A stretch of 64,000 bases of DNA, taken from contig CAVTOR010000018.1 of assembly GCA_963736235.1 (NCBI GenBank), forward strand, positions 1 to 64,000, written 5' to 3'. How positions within the stretch are numbered: the first letter of the stretch is position 1; every line of letters begins with the position of its first letter. The stretch is from CAVORB01 sp963736235 (GTDB lineage Bacteria > Pseudomonadota > Gammaproteobacteria > Chromatiales > Chromatiaceae). The position numbers were made by a program, and so were the translations under genes. Shown here in pieces: positions 16,285-24,840 of this stretch. The notes under the pieces were generated by a model, which was not told the origin of the DNA, did no database searches, and saw only the letters and a program-made list of their open reading frames with translations.

Positions 16285-16713
16285 TCAGCGTCCGCCCCGG
16301 TCACCGCTTGTCCTAACGCGCCGCAGCGGCAGCAGGCGCCAGCGTCGCTTGAGTCCTTCGACAATGAACGGCATGAGCCGGCCCTTGTCCCAGAGAATGC
16401 GGGCAAAGAGGCCCAAGGGGCTGCGCGGAGGGGGCCGGTACCCGGATCGCTTCACCAAGGTGATGGCGCCGCTTTCGCAGACGGGGACGCAGACCCCGCA
16501 GCCGAGGCAGACATCCGCATTTACCTCCGCAGAGCGCGTTGCCCCGGACCCGGCCCCATGACCCGCCTTCGCCCGCACACGTGCGTCCGCACCCAGCCCG
16601 ATGCATTTGACGTTGCAGGCGCGCAGGCACTCGCCGCAATAGTCGCAGCGCGTCGGATCGACTTCGGCGATGAACGGCGTCTTGGCCAGGGCGTTGGGAA
16701 ATCCGGACTGCAC
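16285..16713 (-). pseudogene. 4Fe-4S ferredoxin-type protein, 5' end lost at a junction
   Basis: On the minus strand two cluster motifs are clear: CDYCGECLRACNVKC and CLGCGVCVPVCESGAI. They are followed by an Arg-rich tail ending GDRGGR. The protein part from TPFIAEVDPTR onward looks like the C-terminus of a longer 4Fe-4S protein, but upstream of about 16690 the sequence becomes the ParM gene on the other strand, so the N-terminus is gone. Confidence 0.55.
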
Positions 16714-17446
16714 CCCGGCCTACCGGGCGTTGGTGAAGGCGGCCCTGGCACTGGCCAATCGTCCGGTGGCGGAGCGGCTGGTCACCGGGCTGCCGGTCGA
16801 CCAGGCCCGGGACCCCAAGCGCCGGGAAGCACTGCGCCGCGCGCTCATCGGACGGCATATCACGGAGCGAGGGGCGGTCGAGATCGGCGAGGTACGGATC
16901 GTGCCGCAGCCGGTCGGCGCCTTCGTCGATCTGCTGTGGTCGGATCTGGATACCGAGACGCTGGCGCGCATCGAGCAGGGTTCGGTGCTGGTGCTCGACG
17001 CCGGCTACTACTCCGTCGACTGGGCGCTCGTCGTGGCCGGGGAGCTGCGCCGCGGCGCCTCGGGCACCAGCCTGGAGGCAATGTCGGTGCTGCTGGAGCG
17101 TTCTGCCGGGCTCATCGCCGATCAGCACGGCGGCCGGCCGCAACCCCTCGCCTTGGAGGCGGCCCTGCGCCAGGGGCGCGAGCACCTGCTGGTGCGCGGC
17201 GAGCGGGTTGCCCTGCACCCCATACTGGCGCGTGCCGCAACGGAGGTCGGCGGCGTTGCCCTGGAGGCCCTGCGCCAATCGCTGCGCCGCGAGGTGACGA
17301 ACGTGGATCTGGTGGTGGTGACCGGTGGCGGCGGGGCGCTCTACGGGCGCGAGGCCGTGGACCTGTTCCCCGGCGCCGAGATACGTCTGGCGCGCGACCC
17401 GGTCGGCGCCAATGCCCGCGGGTTCTTCCACTATGGCCGGCGTTGA
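16693..17446 (+). pseudogene. ParM/StbA actin-like plasmid segregation protein, N-terminus missing
   Basis: The frame from about 16693 to the stop at 17446 reads YRALVKAALALANRPVAERL, LVTGLPVDQARDPKRREALR, PQPVGAFVDLLW, SVLVLDAGYYSVDWALV (phosphate-2 DxGxxxxD loop) and VVVTGGGGALYGREAVDLFP. This is the second two-thirds of a ParM/StbA-like actin homologue that pushes plasmid or ICE copies apart. The first 80 or so residues, including the phosphate-1 loop, are replaced by the head of the 4Fe-4S gene on the other strand. No good start codon is present. Confidence 0.7.
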
Positions 17447-17690
17447 GGCCGCGTGGCGTATCGTCGTGCAGATCGGCGCGGGCCAGCCGGAGCTCCGGAC
17501 CGCGCTCGCGGGATTGCCAGTCCGCGCGCGGGCGGAGCGGCTGCGCCAGCTGGCCCTGGTCGGGCTCTACAGCCTGGGTTCTCGGCCACCGCCCGCGCCA
17601 TCCTTGGCGGAGCCGGGCAACGAGCAGGAACTGGCCCTGACCGAACGGCGGGAACGGCTCCTGATGGGTCTTCTGCAAGAAGTCGGGTAG
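17433..17690 (+). CDS. Small partner of ParM/StbA (StbB-like)
   Basis: 85 residues from ATG 17433, overlapping the ParM stop by 14 bases. It is Arg/Leu/Ala-rich with a long helical region QPELRTALAGLPVRARAERL and a C-terminal helix ERRERLLMGLLQEVG. Position and size fit the small DNA-binding or adaptor protein encoded right after parM/stbA in plasmids and ICEs. Sequence similarity to a known adaptor cannot be verified by eye. Confidence 0.55.
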   Translation: MAGVEAAWRIVVQIGAGQPELRTALAGLPVRARAERLRQLALVGLYSLGSRPPPAPSLAEPGNEQELALTERRERLLMGLLQEVG

Positions 17691-17702
17691 CGGAACCTTC
17701 CG

Positions 17703-18782
17703 ATGCGTCTGTCGATGTTTCGTAACGCACGATTTGTTCGCGCGGTCGCCGTCTTGCTCTTCGCGGCATCGGTGCAGAGCCGCGCCCTCGACTTGACAGG
17801 AACGCCGTGGGAATCCGCGGCCAAACGGCATGGGCTCGATCCCGTCGTGCTCTACGCCCTCGCCGTTCAGGAGAACCCGCGCCCGCGCGGCACGGACTCC
17901 GTGTCGCCCTGGCCGTGGACGCTTCGCATGAGCGGGAATCCGAGCTTCTACGAGAGTCACGAGGCGGCCGTCGCCGCACTGCGGGCCGTGACAGGGAAGA
18001 CCGATGACCTGGATGTAGGTCTCCTTCAGGTCAGCCTGAAACGACATCCTCGTCGTGTCGGGGATCCAGCGACCTTGCTGGACGCGCGTATCAACCTGGT
18101 GGTCGCCGCCGGGCTTCTGGCGGATGCCATGGAATCCGCCCCGGGGGACCTGCTACTCGGCGTCGGCCGCTATCGCTATCCAGATGACGATCGTGCGGCG
18201 CGGGCCTATGGACTGCGGGTACTGAGATTAGGGGACGCCTTGCGCCGACCTTCAGCCAAAACCGTGTCGCACGATGCGTTTAGCGCGTGGCGCGCCAGCT
18301 CGGTGCTCGATCTGGTGGCCCGCCCGGAATCCCGCGGCAACTACAACGCCTGGTATCGCGCGGCGCACCAGAGCGAGGTGCAGCTCGCGGATCTCACGGT
18401 CGGTGAGGTGCGGGCGCTGCAGAAGCGGCTCGTGGGGGAGAACGGCGGCTCCGCTATCGGCCGCTACCAAATCATCGCCGACACCCTGGACGGGTTGATC
18501 GTGGGGATGGGCCTCCGCGGAAGCGAGCGTTTCACGCCGGCCCTGCAGGACCGCATGGCCTTGCATCTGGCTCGCGAGGCCGGCCTCGACGCATGGCTCG
18601 CAGGTGCGCTCAGCGACGAGCGCTTCGCCGCGCATCTGGCGCGGGTCTGGGCGGGATTGCCCCGCGACCATTCGGACCGGAGCCTTTATGCCGGGATCCA
18701 GGGCAACCGGGCGCGCGTTGGCTGGCGCACCGTGGTTGCCGCTCTGAAGCACATCCGGTTCGACAGCATACCAATGCAGTGA
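17703..18782 (+). CDS. Lytic transglycosylase-like protein of the ICE transfer region
   Basis: 359 residues with an N-terminal signal peptide ending about residue 28 (ASVQSRA). Two SLT-like parts are visible: an N-terminal one, GLDPVVLYALAVQENPRPRG (residues about 42-61), and a second with VARPESRGNYNAWYRAAHQS, the Glu-Ser-x-Gly context of SLT catalytic sites, then NGGSAIGRYQIIADTLDG (G-x-x-Q-I/V motif). It probably opens peptidoglycan for conjugation. In IncC/SXT-like elements a lytic transglycosylase gene lies next to the acaDC/setDC-type regulator genes, as here (16 bases to the next gene). Confidence 0.7.
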   Translation: MRLSMFRNARFVRAVAVLLFAASVQSRALDLTGTPWESAAKRHGLDPVVLYALAVQENPRPRGTDSVSPWPWTLRMSGNPSFYESHEAAVAALRAVTGKTDDLDVGLLQVSLKRHPRRVGDPATLLDARINLVVAAGLLADAMESAPGDLLLGVGRYRYPDDDRAARAYGLRVLRLGDALRRPSAKTVSHDAFSAWRASSVLDLVARPESRGNYNAWYRAAHQSEVQLADLTVGEVRALQKRLVGENGGSAIGRYQIIADTLDGLIVGMGLRGSERFTPALQDRMALHLAREAGLDAWLAGALSDERFAAHLARVWAGLPRDHSDRSLYAGIQGNRARVGWRTVVAALKHIRFDSIPMQ

Positions 18783-18797
18783 CAGCGAGGACTGACG

Positions 18798-19136
18798 ATG
18801 CGGGATGCAGACCAAGAGTCCGTGGGCACTCCTCTGCCTGAGGAGATCTTCAAACTGAACCTCTGCTACCTGTTTCTCGCCCAGCGCCTGATCGCGCGGG
18901 ACGAGCGGCAGGCGGAGATCCTCCTCGGGGTCAAGGAGCCCCTGACATCCTGGTTGCGGAGCGCGGGTGTCCATGCCATCACGGCGCTGGCAAGCTCTCC
19001 CGTGGCCATTCATTCGTTGCGGCTTCCGCGCAGGGCAGCGGGCAGCGTGCTCGCCGCCTGCGACGATGGGCGCTGGCTCGGCCCCGCCCATGTGGCCCTT
19101 GCCGCCGTGGAGGGGTCGCGTGAGCGTTCTGGGTGA
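18798..19136 (+). CDS. FlhD-like transcriptional activator subunit (SetD/AcaD type)
   Basis: 112 residues. The segment LPEEIFKLNLCYLFLAQRLI, then ARDERQAEILLGV, is the FlhD signature (I-x-x-I/L-N-L-x-Y-L-x-L-A-Q-R-L-I, then the A-x-x-x-L-G turn). The rest is reduced compared with flagellar FlhD. It overlaps the FlhC-like gene by 17 bases, so the two subunits should be made together. In SXT and IncC elements the equivalent pair (SetDC, AcaDC) switches on transfer genes; that role is inferred here from context. No flagellar genes are nearby. Confidence 0.75.
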   Translation: MRDADQESVGTPLPEEIFKLNLCYLFLAQRLIARDERQAEILLGVKEPLTSWLRSAGVHAITALASSPVAIHSLRLPRRAAGSVLAACDDGRWLGPAHVALAAVEGSRERSG

Positions 19137-19647
19137 TCTGGAGCGCCTGGAGCTGGCCGTCGAACTGCTCCGGCGCAAGGCACGGGTCTCCATCGTGCAC
19201 CACGAGACGGGGGTCTCGCGGGCGAAGCTGCGCACCCTCCACCGCGAGCTCCACGGGCGCAGCGCCCCCAGCGGGCAGATCCCGATGATTGGGGGCGCGA
19301 CCATCCAGACCCGCGCCCAGCAGGTCCACGCCGGGCTCTTCGCCGCGCTCTACGCGCGCTATGGCGGACCCTCGACGACGCGCCAGCTCGACATCGGAGC
19401 CGTCATGGCCGCCCACGACCTCTATCGGACCATGGTGCCGGGGGAGCCGAAAGTGGACTTCAACACCGCCTGGGTCATCGCCCGGGATCTGCGCGTGGGC
19501 ACCGCGGAGTTGCGTTACTGCGCAGCCTGCGAGCTGCGCTACCTGGTCGCCAGTGCCAGCCGGTTGGTCCCGACCTGCCCCTTCTGTACCCTGCATGCGC
19601 GCCGCGGTGGGCGCACCGAGGCCCGGATCGTTCCCCCGGAATCTTAA
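19120..19647 (+). CDS. FlhC-like transcriptional activator subunit (SetC/AcaC type)
   Basis: 175 residues from GTG 19120 (GGAGGGG five bases upstream). It shows FlhC order: LERLELAVELLRRKARVSIV, TGVSRAKLRTLHRELHGRSA (with P-x-G, helix-turn-helix-like part), QQVHAGLFAALYARYG, then a zinc site CAACELRYLV ... CPFC (two CxxC pairs). FlhC homologues with FlhD form a DNA-binding heteromer. This pair is the likely master activator of the element in this window and a candidate binder of the conserved boxes at 1078, 6185 and 7877. Confidence 0.78.
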   Translation: MSVLGDLERLELAVELLRRKARVSIVHHETGVSRAKLRTLHRELHGRSAPSGQIPMIGGATIQTRAQQVHAGLFAALYARYGGPSTTRQLDIGAVMAAHDLYRTMVPGEPKVDFNTAWVIARDLRVGTAELRYCAACELRYLVASASRLVPTCPFCTLHARRGGRTEARIVPPES

Positions 19648-19847
19648 GGCGAGCCTGCAGCGGAGCCATGCATGTGGACGAGCGTGGCGGACTTTGGCAG
19701 GGTGTGGCGGTCCGCCTTCCCTCAGCCAGGATCAAGGGCGCTGCGGTATCATGAATCGTTGCCCTCACCCCAACCTATTCGCGCTGGGAATGAGGCCGAC
19801 GAGGGGCGCGTCCACAGCGTAGGTTGACTCAATGGAAGGTGACAGCA

Positions 19848-20318
19848 ATGAAGAGCCGATACGTCTGGGTACTGCTGGTTGGCCTGGGGCTGGTGGGGGC
19901 CGCGGCGGCCGGGGAGGCGAGCCGCATCGCGCTGCGGGACGGCAGCGTCATTTCCGGCGAGGTCGTGGGTTTCGCGGACGGCCGTTACCTGGTCGAGTCG
20001 CCCGCCCTGGGCCGGGTGACCATCGACCAGACGCAGATCCTCTCCCTGCAGCCGGGTGGTGCAGCCGGCGGCTTGAACGACGGGCACGGCGCGCAGATCT
20101 CGGACCTCCAGCAGCAAATGATGGGTAACGCCGAGATCATGGGCATGATCACCGCCCTGCAGAGCGATCCGCAGCTTCAGGCGGCCCTCGCCGACCCGGA
20201 GTTCATGCAGCTGGTGAACTCCGGGAACCTGGGCGCGCTGCAGAGCAGCCCGCGGTTCAAGGCCCTGATGAGCAGCCCGGCCTTGCGTGCCCTGCAGGGA
20301 CATATAACCGGTCAGTAG
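19848..20318 (+). CDS. Exported protein with STI1-like repeat
   Basis: 156 residues. Signal peptide: YVWVLLVGLGLVGAAAAGEA. It is followed by a small beta domain, RIALRDGSVISGEVVGFADG, like an SH3/Sm-like strand pair found in bacterial periplasmic proteins. The C-terminal part, MITALQSDPQLQAALADPEF and NSGNLGALQSSPRFKALMSS, is an STI1-like helical repeat of N-P/D-x-F-M-x-L type. Function unknown; the repeat suggests peptide or protein binding in the periplasm. ATG 19848 with an AAGGTGACA site. Confidence 0.65.
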   Translation: MKSRYVWVLLVGLGLVGAAAAGEASRIALRDGSVISGEVVGFADGRYLVESPALGRVTIDQTQILSLQPGGAAGGLNDGHGAQISDLQQQMMGNAEIMGMITALQSDPQLQAALADPEFMQLVNSGNLGALQSSPRFKALMSSPALRALQGHITGQ

Positions 20319-20634
20319 CCGGCGCCGAGGCGTGACCATCCAAGGGGTCTGGGTAGTCTGCACCGCGGCCAGTAAGAAGATCCGATCGAACACCCCCTGC
20401 ACCCCGGGCCTTCTCGCACCGATCGCCCCCGTGGTACCCCTGAGCGCGCGCTGGATGCCTGCGAACAGTCCTAAACCCTCCTCCTTCTGGTTTCTGCGCA
20501 AGCACGAGATGAGATCAAGGTTGACGCCCCGCCGTTGCGGCCGTCTTGATCCTAGGCGTCCCAGCTCGCGTCGGCCAGCTCGGGCACAATCCTTTGCATC
20601 TGACTGGGATGAACGAGCCAGAATCAGACTGATG
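20319..20634. other. 316-base stretch between convergent genes, no gene recognised
   Basis: This is intergenic sequence between the STI1-like gene and the LysR gene, which converge. Short open frames exist on both strands, one on the minus strand reading RNQKEEGLGLFAGIQRALRG, but no start, ribosome site or family match was convincing. It could contain a transposase scrap. Confidence 0.35.
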
Positions 20635-21570
20635 TCAGACCGCTGAGGATGCGGCGGCCTTCGTTTCGTGATCCCAATATGGATCGTCGGAGATGCGTTC
20701 GGCCATGAAGTCCACAAACGCCCTCACTTTGGGGGCGAGATGCTGCCGCTGCGGGAAGACAAGGTAGATCGAAACCTCTAGCGTTTCGTAATTCGTGAGG
20801 ATCGGGCGCAACCTTCCTTCCTGAATATCCCGGCCAACAACAAATGTAGGGGTTCGCGTAACACCGGCACCGTTCAGCAAAGCCTCCCGCAGCGCGAGAC
20901 TGTTGCTCATCCGTATCGACCCCGTGACGGGCACCGAAACGGGCTTTTCGCCCGGCGCACGAAAGTGCCACTCCAGGGCGGACTCCTGGTACTGGTAGGT
21001 GATCACATTGTGATGTCTGAGCTCATCCGGAGTACGGGGCCGCCCGTGGCGCGCAAGGTACTCGGGTGAGGCGACGACAACGTGGCGGCAGGGTCCCATG
21101 CGTCGTGCAATCAGCGAGGAATCGGGCATGCCGGAGATTCGTATCGACACGTCGAACCCACCCTCAATCACGTCAACCTTGCGGTCGTCGAGGTTCATGT
21201 CGACCGCAAGCTCGGGATAGCGCTCGAGAAACTCCGGGATTGCCGGCGCGATGTGCAACACGCCGAAGGACATCGGCGCGTTGATACGCAAGATGCCACG
21301 AGGCTCACCCTGCAGCCGTGAGACCTCGGCCTCCGCTTCCTCTATCTCCTGCAGGCCTCGCCGGCTCCGCTCATAGAAAACCCTTCCGACCTCGGTGAGG
21401 CTCAAACGCCGTGTGGTGCGATGCAACAGCCTCGCCCCGAGGCGGTCCTCGAGTCGGGTCACGTACTTGCTGACCACTGATTTGGACAACGACAGCCGCT
21501 CCGCGGCGGCCGTGAAACTGCCGCTGTCGACGACCTGTGCGAAGACCGCAATGTCGGTCAATGAATCCAT
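20635..21570 (-). CDS. LysR-type transcriptional regulator
   Basis: 311 residues, normal length for the family. N-terminal helix-turn-helix: FAQVVDSGSFTAAAERLSLS, then KSVVSKYVTRLEDRLGARLL. The inducer-binding part follows, with LRINAPMSFGVLHIAPAIPE and the hinge region, of the CrgA/DsdC-like subgroup. It is divergent from the cyclase gene at 21702 with 131 bases between starts, containing an AT-rich inverted repeat at 21589-21607. It therefore probably controls the cyclase/EamA/glyoxalase/NmrA operon in response to an aromatic or related small acid. The effector is unknown. Confidence 0.85.
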   Translation of the reverse strand: MDSLTDIAVFAQVVDSGSFTAAAERLSLSKSVVSKYVTRLEDRLGARLLHRTTRRLSLTEVGRVFYERSRRGLQEIEEAEAEVSRLQGEPRGILRINAPMSFGVLHIAPAIPEFLERYPELAVDMNLDDRKVDVIEGGFDVSIRISGMPDSSLIARRMGPCRHVVVASPEYLARHGRPRTPDELRHHNVITYQYQESALEWHFRAPGEKPVSVPVTGSIRMSNSLALREALLNGAGVTRTPTFVVGRDIQEGRLRPILTNYETLEVSIYLVFPQRQHLAPKVRAFVDFMAERISDDPYWDHETKAAASSAV

Positions 21571-21588
21571 ATCCGCGAGAGATTATTC

Positions 21589-21607
21589 AATATTCATGAA
21601 CAATATT
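21589..21607. promoter_or_regulatory. Candidate LysR operator
   Basis: Inverted repeat AATATT (21589-21594), seven bases, AATATT (21602-21607), containing the T-N11-A pattern typical of LysR sites. It lies 19 bases from the LysR start on the minus strand, in markedly AT-rich sequence compared with the surroundings. Confidence 0.45.
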
Positions 21608-21701
21608 ATTCCAATACCTCGGATTATCAAATTCATGCGGCTCAGTATCCTGAGGATGACGGCGGAATGCCGTCAGATACATCGACCAACAGGAGGACCG
21701 G

Positions 21702-22688
21702 ATGAAACAGACACTCAAGCAACTGCTGATCACCGCAGCGCTCGTGCTTACCGTTGCATTCACGGCAAACGGCGCCGAGCGGACCGTTGCCAAGAGCCCG
21801 TGGGGTCCGGATGACGAGATCGGACGTCTCAATCTGATCACGGCGGAATCGCGAAGCGCCATCCTGTCCCGAATATCCGGTGGCGCCGTCTACGACTTGT
21901 CGGTGGACTACTTCATCGGCATGCCCAGCTGGCAAGCCGCCGGGGATCCGCACTATCGGATCTGGATGACGCACACACCGCACGGCACCGTCGTCGATGA
22001 CCCACTGGATGTCGGCACCGCGATGAATGAGCACGTCAGCTATACCGGCGCCGCGATCTCCATGTACACCCACATGGGCACGCACATCGACGCACTCGTC
22101 CACTTTGGTCTGAACGGAAAGATCTGGAACGGATTCAAAGCCGAAGAGCATCTCGGCGATCGGGGCTGGCGAGTAGCCGGCGCCGAGAAGATCCCGCCGC
22201 TCGTTGCGCGCGGTGTGTTGATCGACGTGGCCGCCGCGAAAGGACTCGAGATGCTGCCCGATGGCTATCGCGTCACGCGCGATGACTTGGTCGCCGCATT
22301 GAAGAAACAAAACACCGCGCTGCACGAGGGCGATGTGGTGCTGATCCGCACCGGGCGCATGAAGCTCTACGAGGATGCCGAGGCCTACATGAGCAACCCG
22401 CCCGGGTTGGGCATGGCGGCGGCACGGTTCCTGGTCGAAGAGAACGGCGCCATGGTCGTCGGCGCAGACAACCTGAGCTTCGAGGCCTTCCCGTCGGAGT
22501 TGGAGGCCGACTACGTGCCGGTCCACACCTACCTCCTCGCGGAGCAGGGTACACCCATTATGGAGCTCGTCTACCTGGAGGAGCTCTCGCGCGACGCGGT
22601 CTACGAATTCGCCTTCATCGGCGGATCGCTCAAGCTCCGCGGGGCCGATGCGGCGCCCATCCGTCCGATCGCGATGCCGGTCAAGTAG
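21702..22688 (+). CDS. Exported cyclase-family (PF04199) metal-dependent hydrolase
   Basis: 328 residues, signal peptide ending about residue 24 (VAFTANGAE). The metal-binding motif HMGTHIDALVHFG (H-x-G-T-H-x-D-x-x-x-H) is that of kynurenine formamidase and polyketide/isatin-hydrolase-like cyclases; further conserved segments are WGPDDEIGRLNLIT and DVVLIRTGR. Such enzymes hydrolyse or cyclise small amides and lactones such as isatin. AGGAGG ribosome site upstream of ATG 21702. It is the first gene of an operon with a transporter and glyoxalase, divergent from LysR. Confidence 0.8.
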   Translation: MKQTLKQLLITAALVLTVAFTANGAERTVAKSPWGPDDEIGRLNLITAESRSAILSRISGGAVYDLSVDYFIGMPSWQAAGDPHYRIWMTHTPHGTVVDDPLDVGTAMNEHVSYTGAAISMYTHMGTHIDALVHFGLNGKIWNGFKAEEHLGDRGWRVAGAEKIPPLVARGVLIDVAAAKGLEMLPDGYRVTRDDLVAALKKQNTALHEGDVVLIRTGRMKLYEDAEAYMSNPPGLGMAAARFLVEENGAMVVGADNLSFEAFPSELEADYVPVHTYLLAEQGTPIMELVYLEELSRDAVYEFAFIGGSLKLRGADAAPIRPIAMPVK

Positions 22689-22708
22689 CGAAGAAGGAGG
22701 AACGAGCG

Positions 22709-23680
22709 ATGTCAGGCACGATGGGAACGATTTCTGCGCGTATCGATCAGCCGACACGGCGGCGTCAGTCGTATGTTGCCGCGGCGGCGTTGCTGGGCGC
22801 TGGGCTGCTACTGGCCGTCTCGACCAATCTGGCAAAGGTTGCGCAAGAGATCGGCGTGACGCCGTTGGCCTACCTGACTTGGTCGCTGGCGGGTGCTGCC
22901 TTGCTGTTGACCCTGGTCTCCTACTTCCGGGGCCAGACCGCCAGGGTGAACCGGCGCTCGGTGGAGTATTTCGTCGTCTCCGGATTCCTCACGGTGGCGG
23001 GGTCCAATCTCATTTTCTTCAACGCGGTGACCCACCTGGGCGTCAGCTTCGTCGCACTGATGATTTCACTGCCCCCCCTGCTGACCTATGTCGGCGCGCT
23101 GATGCTGCGGATGGAGACCTTCTGCTGGTGGCGAGCAACCGGTGTCCTCCTGGCGCTCGTTGGGACGACCTATCTGGTGGTCCGCAAGTGGTCGGCTCCG
23201 GATACGGACACCGCGTGGATCCTCGTGACGCTGATCGGACCGGTATTGCTCTCGGCGGGTAATCTTTACCGTACGCGGCGTTGGCCTGCGGGTGCGACCG
23301 CGGAGTCCCTGGCCCCCGGCATGCTGCTGGGTGGGATTGTCATACTCGTGCTGTTTTCCCTGGTGCCCGGCTGGTCCCTCGCCATCCCCACCGAAAGCGC
23401 CTACGCCGGACCCTTGATCGCAGCGCAAGCGGGCGTGTTCGCCGGACAGTTTCTGCTGCTGTTCGTGCTCCAGAAAGCCGGAGGCCCGGTGTTTCTGAGC
23501 CTGATGGGCGGCGTCAGCGCGGTATTCGGCGTGCCCATTGCCATGCTCTTGCTGGCGGAGCCCGCGCTCCCCGCCATCCTGCCGAGCGCCACGCTGATCG
23601 CGGCGGGCATCGTCTTGATGTTGCTGGGCGTGACGGCGTGCCAGCGACAGATATCCCGATCACCCCGAAACTGCGGGTAA
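22709..23680 (+). CDS. EamA/DMT-family transporter
   Basis: 323 residues with about ten hydrophobic segments and the internal duplication of the drug/metabolite transporter family (for example AAALLGAGLLLAVSTNLAKV in the first half and VFAGQFLLLFVLQKAGGPVF in the second). GTVxVAxLxxLPPLLTYVGA-like proline-rich segments of the fourth helix are visible. AAGGAGG ribosome site before ATG 22709; 20 bases after the cyclase. It probably exports or imports the same small molecule that the cyclase handles. Confidence 0.8.
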   Translation: MSGTMGTISARIDQPTRRRQSYVAAAALLGAGLLLAVSTNLAKVAQEIGVTPLAYLTWSLAGAALLLTLVSYFRGQTARVNRRSVEYFVVSGFLTVAGSNLIFFNAVTHLGVSFVALMISLPPLLTYVGALMLRMETFCWWRATGVLLALVGTTYLVVRKWSAPDTDTAWILVTLIGPVLLSAGNLYRTRRWPAGATAESLAPGMLLGGIVILVLFSLVPGWSLAIPTESAYAGPLIAAQAGVFAGQFLLLFVLQKAGGPVFLSLMGGVSAVFGVPIAMLLLAEPALPAILPSATLIAAGIVLMLLGVTACQRQISRSPRNCG

Positions 23681-23685
23681 GCGCC

Positions 23686-24102
23686 ATGAAAAAAGCCAAT
23701 CCGATCAACATCCAGGTCATCGATCATGTGGTCCTGCGTGCCAAAGACCTCGGGAAAATGATCTCGTTCTACAGCGAGGTGCTCGGTTGCCGCCTCGAGC
23801 GCGGCCCGGGTGAGAGCGGACTCGCGCAACTTCGCGCCGGCCATTCTCTGATCGACCTGGTCGCTGTAGACGGACCGCTCGGCCGCAAAGGCGGCCGAGC
23901 CCCCGATCAGGCGGCACCGAATATGGATCACCTGTGCCTGCAGGTCAGGCCTTGGAACCCTGAAGCCGTAGTGGCGCACCTACGGGAACAGGGCGTCGAG
24001 GTGGGCGAAATCGTCGACCGATACGGCGCTTCTGGCAACGGCCCCTCGCTATACATTCAGGATCCGGAAGGCAACACCGTGGAGCTGAAGGGCTCGAACT
24101 GA
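23686..24102 (+). CDS. Glyoxalase/VOC-family protein
   Basis: 138 residues: one vicinal-oxygen-chelate module pair. IDHVVLRAKDLGKMISFYSE starts the first beta-alpha-beta unit with a metal His, and NMDHLCLQVRPWNPEAVVAH starts the second; GPSLYIQDPEGNTVELKGSN closes with the metal Glu. Length and motifs fit small virulence-like VOC proteins of unknown substrate. It overlaps closely with the preceding transporter stop (five bases between them). Confidence 0.8.
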   Translation: MKKANPINIQVIDHVVLRAKDLGKMISFYSEVLGCRLERGPGESGLAQLRAGHSLIDLVAVDGPLGRKGGRAPDQAAPNMDHLCLQVRPWNPEAVVAHLREQGVEVGEIVDRYGASGNGPSLYIQDPEGNTVELKGSN

Positions 24103-24126
24103 GCCGAGTGAGGGTGGAGCGAATCA

Positions 24127-24840
24127 ATGGTAATCAAGAAGATCTGTATCGTGGGGGCATCCGGAAAGCTTGGGCAGTACATGGTGCACCAGGCCCTGGA
24201 TCGGGGTTATGAGGTTGTCGGCGTGTGTCGCGCACAAAGCGTCGGCAAGCTCGATGCCTTCAAGGGGCGCATCACCGTCATCCCGGGCGCAACAAACGAT
24301 CGCGAGGTGATCAAGAAAGCGGTAGCGGGTTGTGACGGCGTGCTGACCGTGCTGGTTCCTTGGGGCGTTGACGACTACGCGTCGGGAACCGCGCAGGCGA
24401 TACTCGACTACGCACCGGCGGGTGCGCGGCTCATTTTCTCGTGCGGCTGGCACATCACGAAGGACGGCAGGGATGTGTATTCGTGGACCTTCAAGGCAAT
24501 GTTGAAAACCTTGGGATGGCTCGCGCGGCTGTTTCGCGTCGTTGACATCGACGACCAGGTCGAGGCGTGCCGTCGCATCTTCGCGAGTGAAAAGCGATGG
24601 ACGGTGGTGCGTGGCAGTGATCTTGAAGAGGGTGAAAGCCAGGGCCTTCCGGTATGGAGTAAGCACGTCGGAGATCCAATCCTGAAGAGCAATCTGACCC
24701 GCAGGGTGGACTTCGCCCTGTTCATGGTGGAGGCCCTGGAGAACGACGAGTTGGTACACGAGGCGCCGGCGATTGTCGGCCGCAAGTCGCCGTCGGCGCT
24801 TCAATACGCGGCGGGACGGGAGCGAGATCGGCCGCTCTGA
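24127..24840 (+). CDS. NmrA-like NAD(P)-binding protein
   Basis: 237 residues. Rossmann start IVGASGKLGQYMVHQALDRG (GxxGxxG) and an atypical-SDR pattern with VIPGATNDREVIKKAVAGCD, then FSCGWHITKDGRDVYSW where a Tyr-x3-Lys catalytic pair is missing. The lack of a catalytic Tyr/Lys suggests NmrA-like redox sensing or a reductase of the atypical class. Last gene of the LysR-controlled set; a promoter for the toxin-antitoxin pair follows. Confidence 0.75.
   Translation: MVIKKICIVGASGKLGQYMVHQALDRGYEVVGVCRAQSVGKLDAFKGRITVIPGATNDREVIKKAVAGCDGVLTVLVPWGVDDYASGTAQAILDYAPAGARLIFSCGWHITKDGRDVYSWTFKAMLKTLGWLARLFRVVDIDDQVEACRRIFASEKRWTVVRGSDLEEGESQGLPVWSKHVGDPILKSNLTRRVDFALFMVEALENDELVHEAPAIVGRKSPSALQYAAGRERDRPL

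Noticed and set aside
18798..19647. FlhDC-like genes as flagellar master regulators
   Set aside because: No flagellar genes are nearby and the proteins are reduced; the setting beside ParM and a lytic transglycosylase fits mobile-element activators better.
20332..20520. Minus-strand frame RNQKEEGLGLFAGIQ... as a transposase fragment
   Set aside because: No catalytic motif, no terminal repeats and no start; too little to call.
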